From Comamonadaceae bacterium (GTDB taxonomy: Bacteria > Pseudomonadota > Gammaproteobacteria > Burkholderiales > Burkholderiaceae_C), in NCBI GenBank assembly GCA_947463845.1, contig CANHUM010000101.1, positions 1-6,515 on the forward strand: a stretch of DNA of 6,515 nucleotides, given 5' to 3'. Position 1 is the stretch's first letter. Every line of letters starts with the position of its first letter. Positions 1-6,515 of this stretch are shown here, one piece after another. The notes under the pieces were generated by a model that saw only the letters and a list, made by a program, of their open reading frames with translations, was not told where the DNA came from and did not search any database. The translations under genes were made by a program, and so were the position numbers.

Positions 1-1302
1 CTCAACGCCAAGCAACACGCCCGCGAAGCGGACATCGTGGCCCAGGCCGGTCGTCCCGGCATGATCACAATTGCCACCAACATGGCGGGTCGTGGCACCG
101 ACATTGTGTTGGGCGGCAACATTGAAAAAGACGTTCAGGCCATCGAAGCCGACGAGAGCCTTTCCGCAGACATTCGCCATCAAAAAATAGCCCAGTTGCG
201 CGAGCAATGGAGCGTGGTGCACGAGCAGGTCAAGGCCTTGGGTGGTCTGCGGATCATCGCCACAGAACGCCATGAGTCGCGCCGCATTGACAACCAGCTG
301 CGTGGCCGCTCCGGCCGCCAGGGTGACCCCGGCTCTTCACGCTTTTATTTGAGTTTGGACGATCCGTTGATGCGCATTTTTGCGGGTGACCGTGTGCGCT
401 CCATCATGGACCGCCTGAAGATGCCCGAGGGCGAGGCCATCGAGGCGGGCATTGTCACGCGCAGCATTGAAAGCGCGCAGCGCAAGGTCGAAGCCCGCAA
501 CTTTGACATCCGCAAGCAGTTGCTGGAATACGATGACGTCTCGAATGACCAGCGCAAGGTGATTTATCAGCAACGCAACGACATTCTGGATGCGAAGGAC
601 ATGCATACCCAGATCTCTGCGCTGCGCGAAGGCTGCTTCACCGATCTGGTGCGGCAGTATGTGCCCGCCGAATCGGTGGAAGAGCAATGGGATCTGCCCG
701 GTCTGGAAAAAGTCCTGGCGGAAGAGTGGGGTATGACGCTGGACTTGCAAGGCAAGGTGCAAGCTTCGAGTGCCATTTCCGACGAAGACCTGTTGGAGAT
801 GGTTGTCACCGCAGCCCATGCGCAGTTCCAGACCAAACTTGACCAGGCGGGCGCGGACAGCTTTGTTGCATTTGAACGCATGATCTTGTTGCAAAGCATC
901 GACACCCACTGGCGCGAACACTTGAGCGCCTTGGACTATCTGCGCCAAGGTATTCACCTGCGAGGCTATGCCCAAAAGCAACCCAAGCAAGAGTACAAGC
1001 GCGAAGCCTTTGAGTTGTTTGGCCAGTTGCTCGACGCCGTCAAGAACGAAGTCACCAAGACCTTGATGATGGTGCGCATCGATTCCGGCGACCAGATGCA
1101 GCAGGCGGCCCAGGCCATCGAAGATCGTGCAGAGCAGATCAGCAATGTGACTTACAGCGCCCCGGACGAAACGGGTCAGTCTCAGACCGTGGCGGCTGAG
1201 CACAAGGGTGTGCAGCAAGCTTTTGGTCCTGTGGGCCGCAACGAGCCTTGCCCTTGCGGCAGCGGCAAAAAGTACAAGCACTGCCACGGCAAACTGGCTT
1301 GA
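1..1302 (+). CDS. secA: Protein translocase ATPase SecA, C-terminal 433 residues (5' end outside window)
   Basis: SecA is the ATPase motor that drives unfolded preproteins through the SecYEG channel at the inner membrane. The reading frame is open from base 1, so the gene starts upstream; about half of the roughly 900-residue protein is present. Fragment residues 1-10 ([10 protein letters not shown]) and the motif [10 protein letters not shown] near residues 26-35 belong to the second nucleotide-binding domain. The helicase motif [12 protein letters not shown] is at 101-110. The helical scaffold/two-helix finger region includes [16 protein letters not shown] from about residue 302. A variable linker is followed by the zinc-binding tail, with C417, C419, C428 and H429 in [14 protein letters not shown]; in the family this tail binds SecB and phospholipid. 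The frame is intact to the TGA stop, with no sign of decay. It lies upstream of argJ on the same strand but is separated from it by a hairpin. Confidence 0.98.
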   Translation, partial: LNAKQHAREADIVAQAGRPGMITIATNMAGRGTDIVLGGNIEKDVQAIEADESLSADIRHQKIAQLREQWSVVHEQVKALGGLRIIATERHESRRIDNQLRGRSGRQGDPGSSRFYLSLDDPLMRIFAGDRVRSIMDRLKMPEGEAIEAGIVTRSIESAQRKVEARNFDIRKQLLEYDDVSNDQRKVIYQQRNDILDAKDMHTQISALREGCFTDLVRQYVPAESVEEQWDLPGLEKVLAEEWGMTLDLQGKVQASSAISDEDLLEMVVTAAHAQFQTKLDQAGADSFVAFERMILLQSIDTHWREHLSALDYLRQGIHLRGYAQKQPKQEYKREAFELFGQLLDAVKNEVTKTLMMVRIDSGDQMQQAAQAIEDRAEQISNVTYSAPDETGQSQTVAAEHKGVQQAFGPVGRNEPCPCGSGKKYKHCHGKLA

Positions 1303-1315
1303 ATGTGGCGAACCA

Positions 1316-1341
1316 ACAAAACGGGCCTCGGCCCGTTTTGT
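1316..1341 (+). terminator. Probable intrinsic terminator after secA
   Basis: A perfect 11-bp inverted repeat, ACAAAACGGGC and GCCCGTTTTGT, flanks the 4-base loop CTCG, 13 bases after the secA stop codon. The GC-rich upper stem followed by four T's fits a rho-independent terminator. However, the T run lies within the stem and is followed by GTCC, so termination may be partial. Because the stem has A's on one side and T's on the other, it could also act on the - strand. It separates secA from the argJ operon. Confidence 0.75.
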
Positions 1342-1375
1342 CCGTGAGCAGACTGAAATTCCCTGTGTTTTCCTG

Positions 1376-1380
1376 AAGGA
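1376..1380 (+). promoter_or_regulatory. Shine-Dalgarno of argJ
   Basis: AAGGA lies 5 bases before the ATG at 1386. An in-frame ATG at 1380 overlaps this site and would have no ribosome binding site of its own, so this element decides the start in favour of 1386. Confidence 0.75.
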
Positions 1381-1385
1381 TGTTT

Positions 1386-2615
1386 ATGCCCGTGAATTTG
1401 CCTCCACTGGACCCAGCGCAACTGAGCCCCATCGCGGGCGTGCGCATCGGCATTGCCCAAGCCGGTGTGCGCAAAGCCAACCGCAAAGACCTCACAGTGT
1501 TTTTGTTGGATGAAGGCGCCAGCGTGGCGGGCGTGTTCACCCGAAACCGTTTTTGTGCTGCGCCCGTGCAGGTTTGCCGTGACCACCTGACTGCGGGCAG
1601 TACTGTGCGGGCTTTGGTCATTAACACGGGCAATGCCAATGCGGGAACAGGTGCACCGGGCCTGGCCCATGCCCGCCAGACTTGCGAGGCCTTGGCCAGC
1701 TTGCTGCATTGCAATCCCGCCCAAGTACTGCCGTTTTCGACCGGCGTGATCATGGAGCCTCTGCCTGTGGAACGCATCGTGGCGGGCCTGCCTGCGGCCT
1801 TGGCCGACGCGCAGGCCGACCACTGGGCCACAGCGGCCGAAGGCATCATGACCACCGACACCGTGCCCAAAGCGGCCAGTGTGCAGGTGCAAGTGGGCGG
1901 CAAGACCGTGAGCATCACTGGCATCAGCAAGGGCGCGGGCATGATCCGCCCCAATATGGCCACCATGCTGGGCTTTGTGGCCACCGACGCGTGTATTGAT
2001 CCGGCATTGCTGCCCGCACTGGCCAAGCAGCTGGCCGATGGTTCGTTCAACCGCATCACCATCGATGGCGACACATCGACCAACGACTCCTTCATGCTGA
2101 TCGCCACGCACAAGGCAGATAACGCATCCATCACCTCGCTGAACAGCGTCGATGGCCAGGCCTTGGTGCAGGGCTTGATGCAAGTGGCCCGCCAGCTGGC
2201 GCATGCCATCGTGCGCGACGGCGAGGGCGCTACCAAGTTCATCACCGTGCAGGTCGAAGGGGGCCGCACGGGTGAGGAGTGCCGCCAAGTGGCCTATGCC
2301 ATAGCGCATTCGCCCTTGGTCAAAACCGCTTTCTTTGCCAGCGACCCGAACCTCGGCCGCATTCTGGCCGCCGTGGGCTACGCCGGTATTGAAGACCTGG
2401 ACCAGGGCCTGATCGAGCTGCATTTGGACGATGTGCATGTGGTCTCCAAAGGCGGCCGCCGCGCCGAGTACCGGGAAGAAGACGGTCAGCGTGTCATGAA
2501 GGGCAGCGAGATCACCGTGCGCGTGGGTCTTGGTAGGGGCACCGCCACCGATACGGTGTGGACCTGCGACTTGAGCCACGAGTACGTCACCATCAACGCG
2601 GATTACCGTTCATGA
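1386..2615 (+). CDS. argJ: Arginine biosynthesis protein ArgJ (glutamate N-acetyltransferase, possibly bifunctional)
   Basis: ArgJ transfers the acetyl group from N-acetylornithine to glutamate, recycling it in the cyclic arginine pathway; many members also use acetyl-CoA and so replace ArgA. It is cytosolic and cleaves itself into two chains. The 409-residue product has the family's usual length. The self-cleavage motif [15 protein letters not shown] is intact, with the nucleophile Thr at residue 193, giving an alpha chain of 192 residues and a beta chain of 217. The STG at 118-120 matches the oxyanion-hole threonine-glycine of the family, and the C-terminus ends in the typical VTINADYRS. 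The start at 1386 is chosen for its Shine-Dalgarno and because relatives begin MPVNL. Its stop overlaps the next gene's ATG by four bases (ATGA). Whether it also makes acetylglutamate from acetyl-CoA cannot be read from the sequence. Confidence 0.97.
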   Translation: MPVNLPPLDPAQLSPIAGVRIGIAQAGVRKANRKDLTVFLLDEGASVAGVFTRNRFCAAPVQVCRDHLTAGSTVRALVINTGNANAGTGAPGLAHARQTCEALASLLHCNPAQVLPFSTGVIMEPLPVERIVAGLPAALADAQADHWATAAEGIMTTDTVPKAASVQVQVGGKTVSITGISKGAGMIRPNMATMLGFVATDACIDPALLPALAKQLADGSFNRITIDGDTSTNDSFMLIATHKADNASITSLNSVDGQALVQGLMQVARQLAHAIVRDGEGATKFITVQVEGGRTGEECRQVAYAIAHSPLVKTAFFASDPNLGRILAAVGYAGIEDLDQGLIELHLDDVHVVSKGGRRAEYREEDGQRVMKGSEITVRVGLGRGTATDTVWTCDLSHEYVTINADYRS

Positions 2616-3502
2616 ACGCTTCAGCTTCATCTGCCCTGGACCAACTGCTGGCCAAAGTCAGTCAGCTGGTGGACCGCATCGAGTCGGTCTTGCCCCAGCC
2701 CCTGTCTGCGCCTGACTGGACGCAGGCCATTGCCTGGCGCTATCGCAAGCGCTCGTCTGGCCACGGCGTGCTCGAACCTGTGCGCCATGTGGCGGCGATG
2801 ACGCTGGCCGACCTGAAGGAAATCGACGATCAAAAGGAAAAGCTGCAGCGCAACACGGAGCAGTTTGTGCGCGGTCGCCCCGCCAACAATGTATTGCTCA
2901 CAGGCGCACGTGGTACCGGCAAGTCCTCGCTCATCAAGGCGTGCCTGAACACCTATGCGCCTCAGGGCTTGCGCTTGATTGAGGTGGACAAGGAAGACCT
3001 GACCGATCTGCCCGACATCATCGAAGTGGTGGCAGGTCGCCCCGAAAAATTCGTGGTCTATTGCGACGACCTGAGTTTTGAAGATGGCGAGCCTGGCTAC
3101 AAGGCGCTCAAGTCGATTCTGGACGGTACCGTGGCGGCCTCGACCCCCAATGTGTTGGTGTATGCCACCAGCAACCGCCGCCACCTGCTGCCCGAGTACA
3201 TGAGCGAGAACCTCACCTACAAACATACTGAGGATGGCGAAGTCCATCCCGGTGAGGGCGTGGAAGAGAAGATTTCCTTGTCCGAGCGCTTTGGTCTGTG
3301 GATCAGTTTCTACCCTTTCTCGCAAGACGAGTACCTGACCATTGCTGGGCAGTGGCTCAGCGCGCTGGGTGCTACGCCTGCGCAAATCGAAGCCGCGCGC
3401 CCTGACGCTTTGTTGTGGGCTTTGGAGCGCGGCTCGCGCAGCGGCCGTGTGGCTTACCAGTTTGCGCGGGACATGATGGGCCGCCAAGCCGACCTTGCAT
3501 GA
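2612..3502 (+). CDS. DUF815-family AAA+ ATPase (COG2607 type), role unknown
   Basis: This is a predicted cytosolic P-loop ATPase of 296 residues, recognised as the DUF815/COG2607 family, whose cellular role is not established. An N-terminal helical region (about 1-95, with an RYRKRSSG stretch near 48-55) precedes the ATPase core. Walker A is GARGTGKSS at 98-106 (K104, S105). Walker B is [10 protein letters not shown] at 147-156 with D152-D153. A sensor-1-like [14 protein letters not shown] follows. A later segment, [19 protein letters not shown], holds a candidate arginine finger. No signal peptide or membrane segment is evident. The ATG at 2612 overlaps the argJ stop (ATGA); an upstream in-frame start within argJ (2558) is less likely. 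The stop overlaps the next gene in the same way, so the protein is probably made at a fixed ratio with ArgJ and the Nudix enzyme. No visible domain ties it to arginine metabolism. Confidence 0.9.
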   Translation: MNASASSALDQLLAKVSQLVDRIESVLPQPLSAPDWTQAIAWRYRKRSSGHGVLEPVRHVAAMTLADLKEIDDQKEKLQRNTEQFVRGRPANNVLLTGARGTGKSSLIKACLNTYAPQGLRLIEVDKEDLTDLPDIIEVVAGRPEKFVVYCDDLSFEDGEPGYKALKSILDGTVAASTPNVLVYATSNRRHLLPEYMSENLTYKHTEDGEVHPGEGVEEKISLSERFGLWISFYPFSQDEYLTIAGQWLSALGATPAQIEAARPDALLWALERGSRSGRVAYQFARDMMGRQADLA

Positions 3503-3981
3503 GTCCAGGTCTGTTGGTGGCCGATGGGGAGCGTACGCGCGAAGACCTGAGCGCAGGTCAGGCCGAGCGTGCTGTGGTCGATGTGGCCGTGGGGGTGTTG
3601 CTGCAAGCCGATGGCCGGTTTTTGCTGACTTCTCGCCCAGCGGGCAAGGTGTATGCGGGCTATTGGGAATTCCCGGGTGGCAAGCTCGAAGCCGGTGAGA
3701 CGGTTGAGCAAGCGTTGCGCCGCGAGCTGCAAGAGGAGCTGGGCATCACCATTGGCACAGCGCAGGTCTGGAAAACCCAGATGGTCGATTACCCGCACGC
3801 CTTGGTGCGACTGCACTTTTGTAAGGTGTGGGACTGGCAGGGCGAGTTGCAAATGCGCGAGGCGCAATCACATGCTTGGCAGTTGCTGCCGGTGGCAGTG
3901 GAGCCCGTCTTGCCGGGGACCGTTCCCGTATTGGCTTGGTTGGCCGAAGAGCGTCAGTTCAGACAGCCCACGCACACCTGA
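3499..3981 (+). CDS. mutT: MutT-type Nudix hydrolase (probable 8-oxo-dGTP diphosphatase)
   Basis: MutT hydrolyses oxidised guanine nucleotides such as 8-oxo-dGTP to the monophosphate, preventing A:T to C:G mutations. The 160-residue product has a complete Nudix box at 61-83: G61, E67, then RELQEELGI with R75, E76, E79 and E80 as the metal-binding core. The preceding YWEFPGG resembles the LEFPGG of E. coli MutT, and VAVGVLLQADGRFLLTSRP forms the first strands. It carries about 25 extra N-terminal residues compared with E. coli MutT. The ATG at 3499 is preferred because it makes an ATGA overlap with the upstream stop; GTG codons at 3517 or 3574 are alternatives. No good Shine-Dalgarno is visible, so translation probably depends on coupling. 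Unlike the longer pseudomonad version, there is no fused thiamine-phosphate-synthase-like domain. Position beside yacG–zapD–coaE matches E. coli mutT, which supports the assignment; exact substrate is inferred. Confidence 0.88.
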   Translation: MSPGLLVADGERTREDLSAGQAERAVVDVAVGVLLQADGRFLLTSRPAGKVYAGYWEFPGGKLEAGETVEQALRRELQEELGITIGTAQVWKTQMVDYPHALVRLHFCKVWDWQGELQMREAQSHAWQLLPVAVEPVLPGTVPVLAWLAEERQFRQPTHT

Positions 3982-4003
3982 GTCCTGAGGAGTTTCGGGC
4001 GGC

Positions 4004-4219
4004 TCACTGCCAACGTGGATCACCAAAGGTCTCGTCGGGCGGTGTGTTGTCGGGGAGTTTGAATTCTTCGCTGGCCCAGGCCCCCAAGTCCACCCCCTTG
4101 CATCGGGCACTGCAAAAAGGGCGGTAGGGGTTGGCGCTGCTGTACAGGCTTTGGCCCGCGCAGGCAGGGCAGCGTACCGATCGTGGCTTGAAACTTTCAG
4201 GCGCTGTGGCGTCGCTCAT
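4004..4219 (-). CDS. yacG: DNA gyrase inhibitor YacG (zinc-binding)
   Basis: YacG is a small zinc protein; the E. coli member binds GyrB and inhibits gyrase supercoiling. The 71-residue product carries four zinc-ligand cysteines, C17 and C20 (CPAC) and C36 and C40 (PFCSARC), followed by the family signature VDLGAWASEEFKLP. The tail, PDNTPPDETFGDPRWQ, is acidic and probably disordered. The start at 4219 is chosen because its ATG overlaps the zapD stop as ATGA; an in-frame ATG two codons earlier (4225) lies inside zapD and is less likely. No Shine-Dalgarno stands out, so it is probably translated by coupling. It is the last gene of the - strand operon and converges on the Nudix gene. The in vivo role in this organism is inferred from the family. 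Confidence 0.95.
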   Translation of the reverse strand: MSDATAPESFKPRSVRCPACAGQSLYSSANPYRPFCSARCKGVDLGAWASEEFKLPDNTPPDETFGDPRWQ

Positions 4220-4971
4220 GCGCACAAAGACATCTCAAAGGGCACGTCATCGGTGGTGGCCACCAATTTGCCATCGCTTTGCTGGCGCATCATGCGGATC
4301 ACCACCAACAAACGGTTGCAGCTGATCTCGGGTGTGATGCCCAAAGCAGGGTCGATTTTGAGCCGCAGCAATTGAAAGGTGCGCCCTTGGGGCAGGTTTT
4401 GTTGCAGCTGACCGGCTGTGGCCATGACTTTCTGGCTGCTACCGGATTCGCGCAGCATCTGCAGCAGCAACTTCAAGGATTGGGCCAAAGGTCCAAATGG
4501 GGCTACCCATTTCGCCAGGTCCTGGCTGCGGCTGGCGGCATCGTGGTGCTGCCAAGCATGGTAGGCAGGCATGTCAAATTCGCAGGTACCTCCCGGAATG
4601 ACCGCTCTGCTGCGCAAGCCCATGAGGAAGTCGTTGTCACTCAGACTTTGGCCAATCTTGCCGCTGACTTGGTTGAGCGCTTCAAAATGCTCATCGAGCT
4701 GCGCGATCAGGCCGTCCAGGGCTTTTTCAGAGATGGCTGGGTTGCCACGGTAGCCGTTATAGAGCTGTTTTTGGCGTTCCAGGTCTTTTAAGACGTCGGA
4801 CTTGAGCTCCGATCGGGATGCCACCTCCATGACTTCGAACAAAGTGGTCAGTGCAAAGTGGTGGTCCAACGCCTCTGTCCGAACCATCAACTGGCCCAGG
4901 CGGTTGAACAGGTGTTGCAGCCGCAAGTAAGTGCGGATGCGTTCGTTAAAAGGGTATTCGTAGAGGATCAC
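4216..4971 (-). CDS. zapD: Cell division protein ZapD (FtsZ-associated)
   Basis: ZapD binds the C-terminal tail of FtsZ in the cytosol and cross-links protofilaments into bundles, stabilising the division ring. The 251-residue product is close to the 247 of E. coli ZapD. It opens with the characteristic ILYEYPFNERIRTYLRLQHL, followed by a mainly helical N-terminal domain with many charged heptad-like stretches (about 40-110). A C-terminal beta-rich part includes GGTCEFDMPAYHAW (127-140) and SCNRLLVVIRMMRQ (217-230). Basic residues R220, R226 and R229 lie where the E. coli protein has arginines reported to matter for FtsZ contact; that equivalence is inferred. The start is a GTG at 4971, with only a weak GAAAG 7 bases upstream, so moderate expression is expected. 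It sits 22 bases after coaE and overlaps yacG by four. Confidence 0.95.
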   Translation of the reverse strand: MILYEYPFNERIRTYLRLQHLFNRLGQLMVRTEALDHHFALTTLFEVMEVASRSELKSDVLKDLERQKQLYNGYRGNPAISEKALDGLIAQLDEHFEALNQVSGKIGQSLSDNDFLMGLRSRAVIPGGTCEFDMPAYHAWQHHDAASRSQDLAKWVAPFGPLAQSLKLLLQMLRESGSSQKVMATAGQLQQNLPQGRTFQLLRLKIDPALGITPEISCNRLLVVIRMMRQQSDGKLVATTDDVPFEMSLCA

Positions 4972-4993
4972 GCGGCGTCTTTCAATGCCATCA

Positions 4994-5611
4994 TCATAGC
5001 CCGAAGTCAGCGGCCACCCGGACCACTTCGGCCTCCAGTTCGGCCAGACTCAGGCCTTGGTTGAAGATCACACTGTCAGCACAGGCCAGGCGTTGCGCAC
5101 GGGTGACTTGCAGGGCCATGATGCGATCAATTTCTTCAGCGACCAATCCGCTACGGGCCATGACGCGCTGGCGTTGGGTGTCGGTATCGCAGTCCACCAC
5201 CATCACTCTGTCGACCTGCTTTCGCCAGCGCTCACCTGACTCCACCAGCAAGGGCACATCGAACACCAGCACGCGCCGGCCGCTTCGCACGGCCTCTTGC
5301 GCTTGCTCTGCCGTGATCTGACTGACCAAGGGGTGGATGATGGCTTCGAGCTGTTTTTTGGCTTGAACATTCTGAAAAACGTGCTCGCGCATGGCCTGTC
5401 GGTCCATCCCGCCTTGGGCATCGATCATGTCCGGCCCGAAAGCTTGCGCAATGGGCTTGATCGCTCGACCACCTGGCGCGGTCAAACTGCGAGAAATCGC
5501 GTCGGCATCGATCACGGCGGCACCCCGTGCGGCCAGCATCCCGGCCACGGTGCTTTTGCCGCTGCCGATGCCGCCCGTCAGGCCAATTCGCCAAATTCGC
5601 TGAGTGTTCAT
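4994..5611 (-). CDS. coaE: Dephospho-CoA kinase CoaE
   Basis: CoaE phosphorylates the 3' hydroxyl of the ribose in dephospho-CoA using ATP, the last step of coenzyme A synthesis, in the cytosol. The 205-residue product has the usual length. Walker A is GGIGSGKST at 13-21 (K19), and the substrate-site motif VIDADAISR is at 33-41. The middle holds IIHPLV and VLVFDVPLLVESG. The C-terminal part has the typical VVDCDTDTQRQRVMAR, then RLACADSVIFNQG, the usual ADxVIxNxG pattern. The start at 5611 leaves 4 bases after the pilD stop and gives MNTQRIWRIGLTGG, typical of relatives; an in-frame ATG at 5623 overlaps pilD by 8 bases and adds four residues. Neither start has a convincing Shine-Dalgarno, so coupling to pilD is likely. 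Confidence 0.96.
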   Translation of the reverse strand: MNTQRIWRIGLTGGIGSGKSTVAGMLAARGAAVIDADAISRSLTAPGGRAIKPIAQAFGPDMIDAQGGMDRQAMREHVFQNVQAKKQLEAIIHPLVSQITAEQAQEAVRSGRRVLVFDVPLLVESGERWRKQVDRVMVVDCDTDTQRQRVMARSGLVAEEIDRIMALQVTRAQRLACADSVIFNQGLSLAELEAEVVRVAADFGL

Positions 5612-5615
5612 GGTG

Positions 5616-6434
5616 TTAAGCATGCAAGCCGGGCAGGGGGCCAAAGGCCATGACCCACAGACCTGCGATGACGAGGTAAGGTCCAAAAGCCAGCTCGCCA
5701 TTGTCGGACAATTGTCCGCGTAATTTCAGGCCTATCCCGCCCAAGATGCCCAAGATGGAGGCCATGAGCACCAAAGACAGCAAAGCTGGCCACCCCAACC
5801 AGGCGCCCAGACCGGCCAACAACTTGAAGTCTCCTTGACCCATGCCTTCTTTGCCGGTCAGGCCTTTGAACAACCAGTAAACCGCCCATAAAAACAGGTA
5901 GCCCGCCACAGCGCCCCAAACGGCCTCTTGCAGACCGATCCCCGAAATGCCCAGGCTTGCCGCGAGCAAGCCTGCCCAAACCAAGGGTTGGGTGATGATG
6001 TCGGGCAACAAGCGGGTATCGGCATCGATGGCGGCCAGGGCAAGCAACGCAGAAGCAAATCCGGCCCAAGCCAAGGCTGCAAAGCCCCAGCCGTGTTGGA
6101 ACACGATCCCCATGAAAAGCCCTGCAGTGATCATTTCAATGAACGGGTACCGCCAAGCGATGGGCTGTTGACAATGTGCGCACCGCCCCCGCAGGGCGAT
6201 GAAACTGAACAGCGGAATGTTTTCGGACCAACGCAAAGGGTGTTGGCAATGCGGGCAATGCGAGCCGGGAATGGCCAAGTTGAAGGGCTGCCCGCGCGCA
6301 GCTTGGGATCCCGTGTCGGCGTCCCATTGGGCCTGCATCATCCGAGGCAAGCGGTAGATCACCACATTCAAAAAACTGCCGATCATCAGACCCAGCAAGC
6401 CTGCCCATCCAAGTGCCCAAAAGCTGTCGCTCAT
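5616..6434 (-). CDS. pilD: Type IV prepilin leader peptidase / N-methyltransferase PilD
   Basis: PilD is an inner-membrane aspartyl protease that removes the leader of type IV prepilins and type II secretion pseudopilins, then methylates the new N-terminal residue. The 272-residue product begins with a membrane segment containing GSFLNVVIYRLP (19-30). A cytoplasmic loop follows with two CxxC pairs, C60/C63 (CPHC) and C85/C88 (CAHC), the zinc site of the bifunctional form. Several hydrophobic segments lie between about 98 and 270. The catalytic aspartates of this GxGD family are D137 in IDADTRLLPD and D202 in GMGQGDFKLL; their 65-residue spacing agrees with known PilDs. The start at 6434 comes one base after the pilC stop; the frame stays open upstream to the window edge but that part overlaps pilC. 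Its neighbours are pilC upstream and coaE downstream. Confidence 0.96.
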   Translation of the reverse strand: MSDSFWALGWAGLLGLMIGSFLNVVIYRLPRMMQAQWDADTGSQAARGQPFNLAIPGSHCPHCQHPLRWSENIPLFSFIALRGRCAHCQQPIAWRYPFIEMITAGLFMGIVFQHGWGFAALAWAGFASALLALAAIDADTRLLPDIITQPLVWAGLLAASLGISGIGLQEAVWGAVAGYLFLWAVYWLFKGLTGKEGMGQGDFKLLAGLGAWLGWPALLSLVLMASILGILGGIGLKLRGQLSDNGELAFGPYLVIAGLWVMAFGPLPGLHA

Positions 6435-6435
6435 G

Positions 6436-6515
6436 TCAGAAAACTTGTCCCAAGTTGAAAATTGGTAAGTACATGGCCACCAAAATGGCGCCAATGAAGC
6501 CACCCAGCACCACAA
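6436..6515 (-). CDS. pilC: Type IV pilus assembly platform protein PilC, last 25 codons (rest outside window)
   Basis: Only the C-terminus is present. Reading leftward from 6513, the frame encodes VVLGGFIGAILVAMYLPIFN, then LGQVF and a TGA stop. A hydrophobic helix ending in MYLPIF(N/K)LG is the usual end of PilC/PilF-type (GspF family) inner-membrane platform proteins, which organise the pilus motor. The stop lies one base before the pilD start, matching the common pilC–pilD order. With so little sequence the call rests on this motif plus context; a GspF type II secretion homologue is the alternative. Confidence 0.82.
   Translation of the reverse strand, partial: VVLGGFIGAILVAMYLPIFNLGQVF
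6441..6455 (-). repeat. Small perfect hairpin at the pilC end, just before pilD
   Basis: AACTTG and CAAGTT form a perfect 6-bp inverted repeat around a 3-base loop, 6 bases before the pilD start on the - strand and inside the last codons of pilC. On the - strand the stem runs directly into TTC. It is short and AT-rich, so it may be chance or a weak element affecting pilD translation. No function is shown. Confidence 0.35.

Noticed and set aside
337..1287. Open frame of 316 codons on the - strand across secA
   Set aside because: It is antisense to clear SecA motifs, has no family resemblance and shows the composition expected of a complementary-strand shadow.
1380..1385. ATG at 1380 as the argJ start
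   Set aside because: It overlaps the AAGGA that properly serves the ATG at 1386, and relatives begin MPVNL.
1182..2579. Long open frame (465 codons) on the - strand across argJ
   Set aside because: Its translation is rich in His, Gln, Ala and Gly, shows no recognisable domain and lies antisense to an intact, motif-complete argJ. It is a by-product of GC-rich codon use.
2627..3487. Open frame of 286 codons antisense to the DUF815 ATPase
   Set aside because: The + strand has Walker motifs and coupled starts and stops; the - strand frame has neither recognisable motifs nor a plausible start context.
3977..3989. Direct repeat CCTGAG-T-CCTGAG at the end of the Nudix gene
   Set aside because: Two 6-base copies one base apart are expected by chance; they form no hairpin and have no further copies nearby.
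4279..4791. Open + strand frame of 170 codons across zapD
   Set aside because: It lies inside a well-supported zapD on the other strand, and its product has no family features.
5928..6458. Open + strand frame of 176 codons across pilD
   Set aside because: The - strand carries both catalytic aspartates and four zinc cysteines of PilD; the + strand product is Pro/Gln/His-rich with no recognisable domain.
1..6515. Search for CRISPR arrays, tRNA or rRNA genes, insertion sequences and attachment sites
   Set aside because: No regularly spaced repeats, tRNA-like cloverleaf sequence, transposase motifs or terminal inverted repeats were seen by eye; nearly all bases are accounted for by conserved genes.

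Overview
This is an ordinary housekeeping stretch of a betaproteobacterial chromosome, most likely Burkholderiales and probably Comamonadaceae. The family-level placement is an inference from three things: fairly high GC by eye, protein sequences that look like that group, and the gene order secA–argJ–DUF815 ATPase–mutT facing yacG–zapD–coaE–pilD–pilC. Nothing points to a plasmid, phage, transposon or genomic island. Coding density is very high, the largest gap between genes is 83 bases, and there is no gene-free stretch over 300 bases.

Left half, + strand. The window opens inside secA, which ends at 1302 with its complete zinc-binding tail. A perfect 11-bp hairpin follows (1316-1341). Next is argJ, with a good Shine-Dalgarno, then a DUF815-family AAA+ ATPase and a stand-alone MutT-type Nudix hydrolase. 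These three genes are joined by 4-base ATGA overlaps, so they are very probably one translationally coupled transcript.

Right half, - strand. Reading from the right edge: the last 25 codons of pilC (type IV pilus inner-membrane platform), pilD (prepilin peptidase/methylase), coaE (last step of CoA synthesis), zapD (FtsZ-bundling cell division factor) and yacG (zinc-finger gyrase inhibitor). Gaps are 1, 4 and 22 bases, then an ATGA overlap, so this also looks like one operon. The two operons converge at 3982-4003 with only 22 bases between stop codons.

The order secA, mutT, then yacG–zapD–coaE on the opposite strand is the same as in Escherichia coli, so the locus is an old conserved block next to the division/cell-wall cluster, with argJ and the DUF815 gene lying between secA and mutT here. 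The DUF815 ATPase is the only gene whose role is not established, and it is the best target for follow-up. I found no convincing new system.
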